The position numbers and the translations under genes are program-made. Positions 52,351 through 63,325 of a stretch of 64,000 nucleotides of DNA are shown piece by piece. Source of the DNA: Bactericera cockerelli (taxonomy: Eukaryota > Arthropoda > Insecta > Hemiptera > Triozidae); assembly GCA_024516035.1 (NCBI GenBank), contig CM044963.1, positions 24,819,935 through 24,883,934 of the forward strand, written 5' to 3'. Below the pieces are notes generated by a model that worked only from the letters and a program-made list of their open reading frames with translations, had not been told where the DNA came from and ran no database searches. Numbering within the stretch: the first letter of the stretch is position 1; each line of letters begins with the position of its first letter.

Positions 52351-52627
52351 GCCAGCGTCGCGTCGATGGCATGTTGAATACACCGGTTCCCGTCAGAACA
52401 CCGAAGTTAAGCGACATCCAGCGAGGTTAAGACTTGGATGGGTGACCATTCAAATTCTAATTCTCGTGACGCTGGCTTTTCCCGGCCCCACTCAGGCTGG
52501 GTGAGGTCAATGTGAGTAGCAGGTTTGTGAGTTTCCTGCGAATGGAGGGTAAAACCCCCGTCGTGATATGACCATGGCAATTGAAAGCGATGTTAAACCC
52601 CACTTAAAAAAAAAAAAAAAAAAAAAA
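52351..52627 (+). mobile_element. 5S-rRNA-derived SINE, full-length
   Basis: 5S-like head (GCCAGCGTCGCGTCGATGGC, CGAAGTTAAGCGACATCCAG, GACTTGGATGGGTGACC), core (GGCTGGGTGAGGTCAATGTG, GAATGGAGGGTAAAACCCCC), TGATATGACCATGGC, poly-A. Target duplication ACTGGAAGTA on both sides. Confidence 0.94.
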
Positions 52628-52639
52628 AACTGGAAGTAT

Positions 52640-54005
52640 TGTGTAACTTTTCGCCCATCAGAGGGAGGCATACTACAGGTTGGGTAAGCCACAACAGACC
52701 ACAAGCGTCCAACGTAGCTGCTATTTCAGTAGAACAGTTCAGTTAGTAGGTATATATTTATTTTATGTTCGGGTCATATTACCACCATAGAAGAGAAGAG
52801 GAAGTTGTCTATGTCTTTGCTATCGTCCAACTATTCTTGAGTTTCCTGAGGTCAACTTCCGCTCATCTAAAGTTCTTAGTAATTAGAAAGTATTATGTTC
52901 ATTTTAATGATCACTATTAATTTCAAAAGTTGTAACGAAATCTCCTAGGTTTAAATAAACTAATCTACTAGTCTCATAAATGGTAAGTTTTTCAGTATAA
53001 AAAATAAGCCAACAGGACTTATGAATATGTACAGTAAAAGTAATTACCTCCGTTGTGTTTATTTAACTAACGAAAAATGTCAAAGTCGCGAAAAATATCT
53101 CAACCGTAAGTTTGGCGAGCTTTTCACTCTTTTCACTCATGCGAAACGTGATACAATTACAAAAATTCCATTCAAACCACGTAAAAAATACCAAGTTAAT
53201 GCAATTTTTAATTGCGTTTTTTGCAATTAGAGGGTCCCTGAAACATAGTATCTACATGCGGTTGTGTTTTTCTGTTTTCGATTAGTTTCAGTGATGCCAG
53301 TGCTCTTTATACGTCATCTTTTTGAGGTTTCAAAATTTTGGGTGATTTTTGCGGCGTATTGTACCCGTATGGCGTTTAATACTATGGAGGTCTCATTTTG
53401 TCCTCCTGATTAAAGTGTTTTTTATAAAGAAATTTCAAAGAAAATTAATTTCTCAAAAAAGGTCAAATTTCTACGGGTCAAATTCTCAAAAAAGGTTAAT
53501 TTCTAATTATAACATCATCGGTCACTTGAGATTCATAGAGGTTTTGCTGAAAAACTAGCACAAATTAACCTCACCTAGCCTGATTCAGCCCAGCAATAGA
53601 CAGCAATATTTTAACTTTTTCTTGATATGTCATGTACCTTTTACCTATAGCACACATACAAAAATGTATATTTAAATGCTAAAATATAAATCAAAAAGCA
53701 TCAGTATATCCAGCAATACGAGGGTTTTTTTTTTTTAACAATTTTTTGATGAATGTATTTACAACAAGATCTTTATAACTATTGCAATACGAGGGTTTGA
53801 AAGCTGAGTTTAATATCGCTGCCGTTGCATATGGTACAATACAAGATGACACATCCACTAATTGATCATAACCTTGCGCATTGCATACCTACACAAGTAA
53901 TAAGGCCTTTATAAAAAAAACTGCCGATTAGGATCAGTGTTCGCATTATTCCAGCACCCAGACTATTATTATGAGGTCAATCCAGAATACATTGTCATGT
54001 TCTGA
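52640..54005. other. No gene recognised
   Basis: 52640-52735 is a reverse family K piece (CGCCCATCAGAGGGAGGCAT, GACCACAAGCG). The 69-codon frames at 53021 and 53349 match no family I know. ACGAGGGTTT occurs twice (about 53718 and 53789). Confidence 0.45.
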
Positions 54006-54009
54006 CCTT

Positions 54010-54330
54010 AAAATGATACTAAATCACGTGGTACGAGGATTATGTGACACCAGATCCAATGTCTAGGCTCTTCATGTCCATTGATTTATGTATTTGGTTT
54101 TAACGTCGTGACTTGAGTTTAAAAGACCGGGTTTTACCCTCCAGGCTGGGTGAGGTTAATGTGGGTAACTGGTTCGATTCCAGCGAATGGAAGGTAAATC
54201 TAAATCGTTGGCGTTAGAAAGGTCATCCAACGGTAAAAATGTGTCACAACCAACCAACCTCAACCATGATATTGACCAAAGCCGACCCCAAGTTTGTAGG
54301 ATTGGGAAAAGACAATGTGAAAGAAGGTAA
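54010..54330 (+). repeat. Diverged composite core SINE
   Basis: Left module (AATCACGTGGTACGAGGATT, CCAATGTCTAGGCTCTTCAT), then the core (CCAGGCTGGGTGAGGTTAAT ... CCAGCGAATGGAAGGTAAAT) and distal CAACCAACCTCAACCATGAT. Confidence 0.7.
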
Positions 54331-54368
54331 AATTCAAGGGGATAATATCGATATCCCCTTGAATTTTA
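54328..54368. repeat. Perfect 17-bp inverted repeat
   Basis: TAAAATTCAAGGGGATA (54328-54344) and its exact complement (54352-54368) with a 7-nt loop. Confidence 0.85.
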
Positions 54369-55039
54369 TCTCCTTTGACGAAATTTAAAAAAAAAATTCT
54401 CACCAGTGTATTACTTTATTCTCTTTTTATTCTGTTAACACAAACCAATCAAAAGAATCCAAAACCTAATCAGACAGCATAAAAGTATTAAATTTCAACT
54501 AGATACCCCTAGTTCATAGGTAAGTACCTACTTTATAATGTATAAACTATAGGGAACAAAATTAACCGAAATGTTTTTCAAAATATTTACATCAAAGAGT
54601 CAAACACATGGAAAAAAAGGTCCTGCATTTCTTTCAAGAAAAAATAATAACCACACGTCATATCAAAGGATTTTTTTAGAGTAAAAAAATAGAGTTCAAA
54701 GTCAAGAAAATCTCAAAGGATAAAAAATCAGTTGAAAGTATTGGTTTCAGATATCTGCAGAAAAACTCCGCCACAAATCATTGCCATTGCAAAAAAAGAA
54801 CTCATTAGAAAAGGTTACGTTTCTAATCTTTTGGGAATACGGAGTCAACTAAATATCTTGTATCAAACATGCTTTTAAAGTAAAAATACATACGAGTATA
54901 CAAGGTGGGTCTGGAGTTATGTTCACCAGAAATAATTTCATTCCCATTTTTTTTTTTCATACAGGGTCTTCCACAAATTGATTTGGTGTCAATTTTCCAA
55001 CCACCATTTATTTTAATAGTCTGAATAAGTACTTTTGGA

Positions 55040-55073
55040 TCAAAAGAGAGAGAGAGATAGAGAAAGAGAGGGA

Positions 55074-55112
<39 letters not shown>

Positions 55113-55360
55113 CAATGGAGTTTACCATATTAGGGAAACACTAGTGTGGATATGAAAATAAAATTGTATACAATAAACACACTCTCAAGGTGTATGAATA
55201 GAGAGAGTGGGGAGAAAAAATAGAGTAGAGGTATAGATATTGGATGCATAGATAGTGAGAGAGACAGAGAAATAAGCTGGAGGGAGAGAAAAATGAATTA
55301 ATGAACATGAAAATGTACAAATCGAGAGAGATAGATAGAGAGAGAGAGAGGGATATATCA
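55040..55360 (+). repeat. GA-rich microsatellites
   Basis: (GA)n at about 55045-55110 and shorter tracts to 55352; minus-strand leucine/serine frames are artefacts. Confidence 0.85.
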
Positions 55361-55683
55361 TACATAATGCTAAAAACAGCAACCCCTGTCTTTTCTAATT
55401 AATGTTGCGGCTAAGGGAGAGAAAGCATTTCCATGTAGTAGGCGCAGACAAGTACTATAAATGAGCTTGTGTGTTGGCTAATGACGTTGGGTGGAAGAGT
55501 CTGCCAAAGCTATTTAGGTGTTAATGTCTCGTCGAAGTTGAGAAAGAGAAATTTCATTTTGTGTTTTTATATTTTATCTTACCATACCTAATGTGTAATG
55601 TGGGGCGGTTAATATGTGAAATGTTTCTCTGGAGTGCTATGCAGAGGAAACTTTTAGATTATTTATTAGGTTAGGTGAACTAA

Positions 55684-55742
55684 GAAAAAAAAGCGGCCAT
55701 TTTTTTCTGTTTATACTAATACTGAGAAAATGGCCGCTTTTT
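55684..55742. repeat. Hairpin with 16-bp stem
   Basis: AAAAAAGCGGCCATTTT pairs with AAAATGGCCGCTTTTT across a loop of about 25 nt. Confidence 0.75.
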
Positions 55743-55839
55743 CATTTGATCCAATGTAATTTCTTGTGAAATAACTTGAAAATCATTGATCCGAAGTTGA
55801 GGGAGATGACTTTAAGCGCATAGTTCACTTCACTTTCCG

Positions 55840-55950
55840 TGTCCATGTTGATGTCATGGTGGTGGAAGGATTGATGTGGGTGTGAAACTTTGGACGCCCA
55901 GAACCATTGTTCTGGGCTCCTTCCGTGTCAGTGTGTAGTGTATGGTGTAT
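55840..55950 (+). repeat. Interspersed repeat, CACGGTGGTGAGAGGATTAT relative
   Basis: CTTTCCGTGTCCATGTTGAT, GGTGGTGGAAGGATTGATG, TTGTTCTGGGCTCCTTCCGT: diverged version of the 6845 module. Confidence 0.5.
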
Positions 55951-56199
55951 GTGTAGTGTGTTGAAATTAAGTACTGAAAACTGAAATTTAAAAATATTTC
56001 TAAAATTTGGTAGGTATTAAAATTAATATTTTAAAATTCATATTCAGTATAAAACTGATGTAGGCATAGTAGAGTATAGAAGTAGGATTTCATCAAAGAT
56101 TACAGACCTACACGACGGACGCATTGAGAGCTATCGGAATGGAGTAAGTATGAAAACAATGCAATATCAAACATGATGAAGAAGAAAATCACAAAAAGA

Positions 56200-56770
56200 A
56201 GAGAATAATGATGGAAAATAAGAGGTGAATTAGAAAAATGTAAAATGGGGAAGAAGATAACAAGTAGTGGGCAGGAAGGAGAGAAGGAGAAAGAAGTGGA
56301 AGTAAGAAGGAGAAGGAGAAAGAGGAGGAGAAGGAGGAGAGAATAATGATGGAAAATAAGAGTTGAAAATAGAAAATGTAAATTGGAGGAGGAAGATAGC
56401 AAGTAGCGGCAGGAAGGAGAGAAAGAGGAAGAAGTGGAAGGACGGAGGAGAAGGAGAAAGAGGAGGAGCAGAAGAAGGAGGAGAGAACAATGATGGAAAA
56501 TAAGAGGCAAAATTAGGAAAATGTAAATTGGAGGAGGAAGATAACAAGTAGCGGCAGGAAGGAGAGAAGGGGGAAGAAGTGGAAGGAAAGAGGAGAAGGA
56601 GGAAGACAAGAAGCAGAAGAAGGGGGAGAGAATAATGATGGAAAATAAGAGGCAAAATTAGGAAAATGTAAATTGGAGGAGGAAGATAGCAAGTAGTGGC
56701 AGGAAGGAGAGAAGGAGGAAGAAGTGGAAGGAAGGAGAAGACAAGAAACAGAAGAAGGAGGAGAGAATCT
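56200..56770 (+). repeat. Purine-rich minisatellite, unit about 140 bp, four copies
   Basis: GAGAATAATGATGGAAAATA recurs near 56201, 56339, 56481 and 56626, each followed by GAGGAGGAAGATA and a GGCAGGAAGGAGAGAA tract. Long minus-strand frames are artefacts of composition. Confidence 0.88.
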
Positions 56771-57024
56771 AAGAACAGCATTAATCCCCTGTTTTCATCT
56801 AATATTCCGATTACCAAAGAATTAGCTCTAATAATTGAATTCGTAAATAAGTGTCGAATCGTGATGAGAACTTTGGGGTGCGTTTTTATTTTTTCGATTT
56901 TAAAAGAAGCAAAATGACAATGTTTGATTGTACCTATTATATTGTATAAAATATTATAATAAAAAAACCTATGCATACCTATTAGCAATTTGATTGTTTT
57001 GTATTTTATTAACACTACCTATCA

Positions 57025-57180
57025 TTATCATAGGGTTGCGTCATCGTGAACGATGGTAGCCAGACAGTAAAGGAATGACTCAGCACTTCTACCACTGTCT
57101 TTACAAGGAGGCCCCCAGCACTAAGCCATTGCTGGTATACTCCCTGTTTCTGTTTATAGTCCCCCAGCCAGACAACATCT
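57025..57180 (-). repeat. Interspersed repeat, family H
   Basis: CATCGTGAACGATGGTAGCC, GACTCAGCACTTCTACCACT, GTCTTTACAAGGAGG, CCAGCCAGACAACA. Confidence 0.75.
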
Positions 57181-57965
57181 GATAAATAGATAGATATTGA
57201 TTGATAGAAAGATACAGATATGCCATTTATTAGGAATATCTGTCTACATTCAATATCCTCCACTGATTTCACCTTGTACACAAATTGTAGCTTAGCACAC
57301 GCAAATTAACCCCACCCCTACACTTCGTATGATGAAAGGATTATTGCCTTTCTTCCTGAAAGCCCTTTTTATTCTCAGCTGGTGCTACTTTCTAAATTGC
57401 TGTTAAGAATTTAAGTCCTCGGTGGAAGAACTAGAAAGCATATTATAATTATTATACATAGGATTTGGTGTAACACTTTTAAGAACATGGCTCCATTTGA
57501 CGATCAGTTTTTTTCGCAGTTCCTAGTGTTATATTAATGATAGTATGCTATAAATGGTTCAGATACTTTGGACTTGTAACATACATTTATCTGTACATAG
57601 TTTACATAATATTTACTATGTTAACAATCTATTCATAATTTTTAACTTAAGGTTTACCCATTGTTAAAATAAGGTTTACTCCTTATGTTCAGACAAATTC
57701 ATTTCTTCTTCTTCCTAGCCTTTTCCAAATTAAGAGCAAATTCTTTAAAGTTTAAAATTTCATTGAGTACAATACCATCCCTTGGGCTTTGTATTTTACA
57801 AGTAGGTATAATTATCTCTAATTATCTGTTTAGTACGAGCACAATGTGTCTATTATTTATTTAGGGCCAAATCACACAACAAAATTACAACAGGGATGAG
57901 CCCGACACCATCCCTGAAGTTGGAGATTCAACCAATCATAACGCACTCAAGTTTGACTTAAAGAA
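57181..57965. other. No gene recognised
   Basis: AT-rich with no repeat I can match, apart from short ordinary A/T runs. Confidence 0.45.
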
Positions 57966-57969
57966 AGTC

Positions 57970-58095
57970 TTTATGAGAGTTCGTGGGTTTGACTCCTAGC
58001 CGAAAAATGAAAAATTATCCTTCCATTTGGAATCTGACCATAATATATGATGTAATACGTCTTGGGCTTACTGCTGGAATAATGGCATTCTTTTT
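57970..58095 (+). repeat. Family C SINE, diverged
   Basis: TTCGTGGGTTTGACTCCTAG, GAAAAATTATCCTTCCATTT, CGTCTTGGGCTTACTGCTGG, AATAATGG. Pyrimidine-rich sequence follows to 58370. Confidence 0.6.
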
Positions 58096-59030
58096 TATTT
58101 TCTTTTCTTCCTTAAATTTGTAAGAAAAAACATGTCAATTCTTTTTTTTAAATTATACATGTTATTGTAATTTTTCTTTAATTTTATGTCTGCCTTACAC
58201 TTCTTCCTCTGTCTTTATGTTGCTTTACATTTCTTTCATTTCCTCTCTCAAGGCTTTTTCCTCCTTTCTCAAGTCTTCTATTATTCTTCATCACTTCTTC
58301 TCTTCCATTGTCTCTATTTATTCCATTTCTCCTACCCTTCTTATTTCTCCACATCTCCATCTTCCTTGCTCAGATTAGTGACTACAACGTACGTGGAATG
58401 TAAAGCCGAACCCAGTACAAACTCTTGCTAGTGTGGGCCAAGGCAAGGGGGATACTGTGTCCCTGGAATGTATTGAGAAGGGAGAAGGGGGGTCTAGTAG
58501 AAACTTAATACCTACAAAACGTGAGAAGAAAACATTTCATATTTGTAATCCTCAGGTTAAACGATACAAAATCCTTCGCTCCTTGTGGCTGTCAACATGT
58601 CAGAGGGCGGATGTGAGAGCTTGAGAAATAGCAGCGGCCTACAAGGAAGAAATCTTAAATTCTAAAAAGGGGTTTTAAGAATTATAATATTAAGAATTGT
58701 TGTTGTAGAGAATATTCATAAGGATTCAACACGTTAATGCAGCCTGCATGCTTGGAACTCTACCACATGTCAGTGACATGGATCAAATATACAACCTTCA
58801 ATAGATGTGTTAGTGTACAGAAGTAATAGATTCAAATTATATTAAGAATAATAATAGAATAATGAATTAAAAATAATAGAATAATAATGGAAACTTACTT
58901 ATTCTGCCTGATGAGAAGTAAACAATCCCGACTCACAAGACTATAGTATGGGTGGGATTTGAACCAATAGATCCTTACGCAAATAGGATCTCCTTAACCA
59001 CTCTGTAATTAATATTTACTGTTACTATAC
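58096..59030. other. Low-complexity and unassigned sequence
   Basis: CT-rich to about 58370; an open frame at 58433-58624 has no recognisable family. 58930-59010 resembles a decayed reverse family A head (GGGTGGGATTTGAACCAATA). Confidence 0.4.
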
Positions 59031-59033
59031 AAA

Positions 59034-59233
59034 TCCAACACCTCGGCCGAGGTGTGAAGAACGCCTATGCAAAGAAAGAGACAGCCCGGCAGAGTGTAAT
59101 GTAAGGTAACGTTCCCATGCATTTCATGTACTTTCAGCCAGGAAAAATTTAAACATGTACAGTTATACATTCTGCCGAGCTGTCTCTTTCTTTGTAGAGG
59201 GCCGAGGTTCTTCAAACCTCGGCCGATGTGTTT
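59034..59233. mobile_element. Foldback element with about 70-bp inverted repeats
   Basis: The left arm (59034-59103: CACCTCGGCCGAGGTGTGAA, AAAGAAAGAGACAGC, CGGCAGA) and the right arm (59163-59233) are inverted with a few mismatches, around a loop of about 60 bp. The arm itself begins with a short palindrome, CCTCGGCCGAGG. Confidence 0.85.
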
Positions 59234-59244
59234 GATATTATGAA

Positions 59245-59398
59245 GTAACCGACCTCAGTAGCTTGATCGATAAGGCGGCGGACTTGTAACCTGGGGGTCG
59301 GTGGTTCAAGTCCCGGTTACAGCGTAGATTTAGTAAAAGCAAGTTTGAGTAGTTGTAATATCACGAAAGTGATTAACACAAATATAATAACTTTTTTA
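59245..59398 (+). repeat. tRNA-derived SINE, family B
   Basis: Good full copy: CCGACCTCAGTAGCTTGATC, GATAAGGCGGCGGACTTGTA, GGTGGTTCAAGTCCCGG, CACGAAAGTGATTAACACAA. Confidence 0.9.
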
Positions 59399-59591
59399 TT
59401 ATTATTATGAAGTAAAACTGCCTTAAAACCGTTCTAAAGTCTACAGATGAAAATGACAAATAGAAAAAAAAAAAAAAATGATGGTGAATATGGAGAGGAA
59501 ATTGATTTGAATCCTGGGTCGGGATGAGAATTTTCTGGCAGCAAATTTCCACTTCCTCTTGTATTCACGTTATTTGATTCCAGGAATAGTA

Positions 59592-59788
59592 CAGTCACAT
59601 CTAGATTAACCTACAGAACTACTGGATTTGAGAGAAACCTAGATATAAGCTAAACCTGGATATAAGAGAAAGATTTTCGGGTCAAATTTACATCTCTATA
59701 GGGGAAAATAACCTCTTTATAAAAGTGACCTGGATTTAAGAGAACAATTCCGGTTCTTTGAGTTCTCTTATATCCAGGTTTGAATGTA
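59592..59788. mobile_element. pogo-like MITE, degraded
   Basis: Ends CAGTCACATCTAGATTAAC and TTATATCCAGGTTTGAATG are imperfect inverted repeats next to TA. The interior repeats AACCTGGATATAAGAGAA-type motifs, similar in style to the 34711 element. Confidence 0.55.
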
Positions 59789-59949
59789 TATAGTATTTTT
59801 ATTTAAATTGTACTTACCAATACAATACAACATAATGTTTTAAAAAATCTAGCCAAAACCAAAACTAGTTGATTGAAAGTAGAACATCCATGAACTCCTA
59901 GATCCCAAAAAAATAAGATATATTTAATAATTTTTTACTACTATTTAAA

Positions 59950-60145
59950 GTCCGCTGGGGGACTATAAACAGGGAGTAGACCAGTAGTCTGCCTGGGGGA
60001 CTATAAACAGGGAGTAGCCCAGATTGGCTTGGTTCTGGGGGCCCTTGTCAATTATTAGCCTTCTTGTAAAGACAGTGGTAGAAGTGCTCAGTCATTTCCT
60101 CCACTGTCTGTGCTACCATCGTTCACGATGAGCCATATGATGATG
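59950..60145 (+). repeat. Interspersed repeat, family H
   Basis: CTGGGGGACTATAAACAGGG is tandemly repeated, then TTGGTTCTGGGGGCCCTTGT and CATCGTTCACGATGAG. Confidence 0.75.
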
Positions 60146-60199
60146 ATGATTTTTGTGTTTATTTGATGATCCCATATTGTATAGAAAGCCCAGTAGATA

Positions 60200-60394
60200 A
60201 GTGAGTAGAGAGAGATAGGGAGAGATATGAAATATTTTTTAGAGAAAGATGGAAATAGATGGGAGAGTATTAAGGAGAGGGAAACGTAAGGAGAGAAAGG
60301 AGATAGAGAGGGAGGAAGTATGAGAGTAATACATGGAAATTTTTAATAATAGTAATACATACTGGAAAAAAGAAAGAAAAGAGGGAAGAAGAGA

Positions 60395-60433
<39 letters not shown>

Positions 60434-61650
60434 AAGAAGAAAGAGAGAGCTGAAGAGAGTTAATAAGTAAATACATTTTAACCGATGAAAACCGTTAAAA
60501 AAGGAGGATAGAAGGAAAAAAGAATGTAGTATGTCAATATAGTAATAATAATGATTGTATGTAAAAATATATTATATAATTTTATACTCTATGATGTAAA
60601 CAGCAACTAATCCTCTTTTCAATATAAATCACGGAAAGTATTTTTGCATTCACCCAACCTTCTAATACTTTCCCTCTCTCTATTTTCACATTTTCTATCT
60701 TCTTACTCCCTCTATTTCTTTTATTTCCTCGCTCTCTCTCTCGTCATGCTTAGCGGAGAACATACAAAGTAGAGCAAAATAGAATAAAAGAAGAGAGGGA
60801 AGAGAAAAATGAGAAGGAAATAATATTAAGGAGAGCTCAGAAATATGAACAATATTATATTACAACCAAAAGGACATTAGGATTCGAACCAACAGATGCC
60901 CTACGCTACCTGGATTACCAGACTACCAAGAGATAGAGAGAAAGTGGAGAGAGAGAGAGAGAGAGAAGAGGAATAATACATAAATATTGTGAAAGAGAGT
61001 GAAAACTAGATTTTTGAAATAATGAAGAAAGAAGGAGAGAGACAGAGAAAATGAAGCGTGATTAATACAGCGAGAAGGATACCAGAGAGAAGAGAGAGAG
61101 AGAGAGAGATAATGGAGACGATGATAAAGATAATGAGAGTAAGAAACGAGAGAGATGAGAGAAGATGATGAAGAAGAAGAAAGAGAAGAGAGATAAAGGG
61201 AGATATGAGAGGAGAAGATCAAGAAGAGAGAAGAGAAAAAGATGAGAGAAGAGAAGAGAGATACAAGGGAGAGATGAGAGAAGAAGATGAAGAAAAGAGA
61301 AGAGAGATAAAGGGAGAGATTAGAGGAGAAGATGAAAAGAGAGAAGAGAAAAGAGATGAGAGAAGAGAAGAGAGATACCTAAAGGGAGAGATGAGAGAAG
61401 AAGATGAAGAAAAGAGAAGAGAGATAAAGGGAGAATTAGAGAGAAGATGAGAAACAGAAAGAAAGACTGAAAGGAAAAAGAGAGATGAAGATAGAGAGAA
61501 GGGAGATAAATAAGATGAGAGAAGATGAGAGGAGATAAATAGAGATGGGATAAGATGAAGAAGGGAGAATAGAAGAGCCATAAAGGAGAGATGAGAGGAG
61601 AAGATGAAGAAAAGATAAAGAGAAAAGCTAGAAAGTTAGAGAAGAGGAAG
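60200..61650 (+). repeat. GA-rich microsatellite field
   Basis: Discontinuous (GA)n and AGAGAAGA tracts (60210-60460, 60930-61650), including a roughly 110-bp higher-order repeat at about 61195-61440 (GGGAGAGATGAGAGAAGAAG). A family A head fragment lies at 60870-60930. Confidence 0.85.
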
Positions 61651-61859
61651 GAGAGAGTTTGTCAAAGTATGAATTTATTGATATCACAAAAAATATGCAA
61701 ATTTGCAATATTCCAGGGCAGAGACACTACGTGTCGCTTTTGTGGTATGAAATGTGAAGATATTCGACGGTACATAGTATATGTACCTTCTTCAGATAGA
61801 AGTATGTATATAAAATATAGAAGTTATTATTCAGATTCACCTAATTTTTATATGTGAGA

Positions 61860-63094
61860 TATAATTTACTACTCGTACATAATACATAGTACATAATTCA
61901 GGAAGTAAACACGTCAGATACAATTTTCCTCTTTACATATTTTGAAAGTACGTATAGTCACCGTGTGGCCGATAGAAAACGGTTTGCTCATTAACCTCGC
62001 CTGGTGGTTATCTTTCACCAAAGAGTATATATTGTTGTTTTTGTTCTTGCGGTTATTATTCTAAACTGTTGTAGATAATGAGAACCACCAGGCTTAAGTA
62101 GCTAGAACGAATGAGTCTGGCAATTCAAAAGGGAATGCCGTCAGCATTATGGGGTCTATCCCTGACGACAGGAAGATGGACGAAGTTTTTTATTTGTAAA
62201 AAATAAATAAAGCAATAGAATATTTTTCATAGTAGAACATTGATTTTAAGTTAGCCAAATTTTTGGATTTGAAAACTGGTCAACCACCGTTAGAGTCATC
62301 GAGGTCACTGTTTTCTTGTCAAATGCTAGCTAAGATACGGTACTATATGTCATCGTTGAGAGCTTTGCCCGTGACTTTAGACTTTTTTGGTTTTTTTTAT
62401 TTAAATACTTTCCAAGTACGCCCTTTAATACCAGCATGGACTTGCCACCTTAGGATTCGTTTGGTCCACCCGTGTCTGAGTTCTATTGATTATAAATGAG
62501 TGCATTTTATAATTGATTTACATATATTAAGATAGCATACCTAATTTTTGTCCATACGGTGGTACTATGGAAATGATTTTTTAGTGGACTGTATTTTTTA
62601 AATGGATGTTGAAAATAGGTTTTAGGCTGGCTTAATTTATTTCAAAAAGACAACAGAAAAGCTCACCTTGACGGTTCTTTCGTTTGTCAAATTAAATGCA
62701 CACGAGTAGAAATTACCGCGTACCTACTAACCCCAAAGAAAGAATGAGGATGCAATGAAAATGAGACACTGGTCTCTACAAAAAAATGACGACCATTCTG
62801 GCGAGCTGTTTTCAGAAATTGGCAGGATGAACTTTTGGGCTGAGGCTGATGGTTAGCACTAAAATGTCATTTATTATCGACTTTAAGAAATCACAAATTT
62901 ACCAAACATTTCTTTAGTTAAGAAATAATGAAAGAAAGATTTTAAATTTGACTACCTCGACGTTAGATCCCGTATACTGAAAGTTCTCGAGATTCGAGAA
63001 AGTTCGGAAAATACTGAATTGGTTGCGGCAGTTGAGCACATGAACCCTTGATGGAAGTTAACTCAATTATTATCACCTTTTATTGTTCGTCCTC
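61860..63094. other. No gene recognised
   Basis: 61965-62035 is a family A body fragment (GCTCATTAACCTCGCCTGGT). 62130-62190 resembles a LINE 3' end (GGGAATGCCGTCAGCATTAT). The 78-codon frame at 62263 has no recognisable family. Confidence 0.45.
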
Positions 63095-63325
63095 AACACC
63101 TAGCCTGGTTTAGTCAATATGGATAGCTCGTACGATTTCCAGCGAATGGAGGGTAAAACCCACGTCCTAATCAGGATGTAAAATCAAATAGAATCGCTGG
63201 CGTTAGGAAGGGCATCCAGCCGTAAAAATGTGCCACAACCAACCAACCTCAACCATGAGGTCAAACTATGCCCACCCCAAGTAGGTTTGGGAAAAGTCAA
63301 AGTTAAAGAAGAAGAAGACTACCCG
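63095..63325 (+). repeat. Core-containing SINE, headless
   Basis: CCTAGCCTGGTTTAGTCAAT, TTTCCAGCGAATGGAGGGTA, AGGGCATCCAGCCGTAAAAA, CCAACCTCAACCATGAGGTC, GAAGAAGAAGAC tail. Confidence 0.8.

Noticed and set aside
52351..52440. Functional 5S rRNA gene
   Set aside because: The match to 5S rRNA stops short of the 3' stem and continues into a SINE core and poly-A, with target duplication.
56100..57015. 169- and 261-codon minus-strand frames
   Set aside because: They follow a purine-rich 140-bp minisatellite; leucine/serine/proline composition is an artefact.
61591..61857. 88-codon frame with CRFCGMKC as a zinc-finger fragment
   Set aside because: One CxxC...C cluster in an otherwise GA-derived frame; insufficient.
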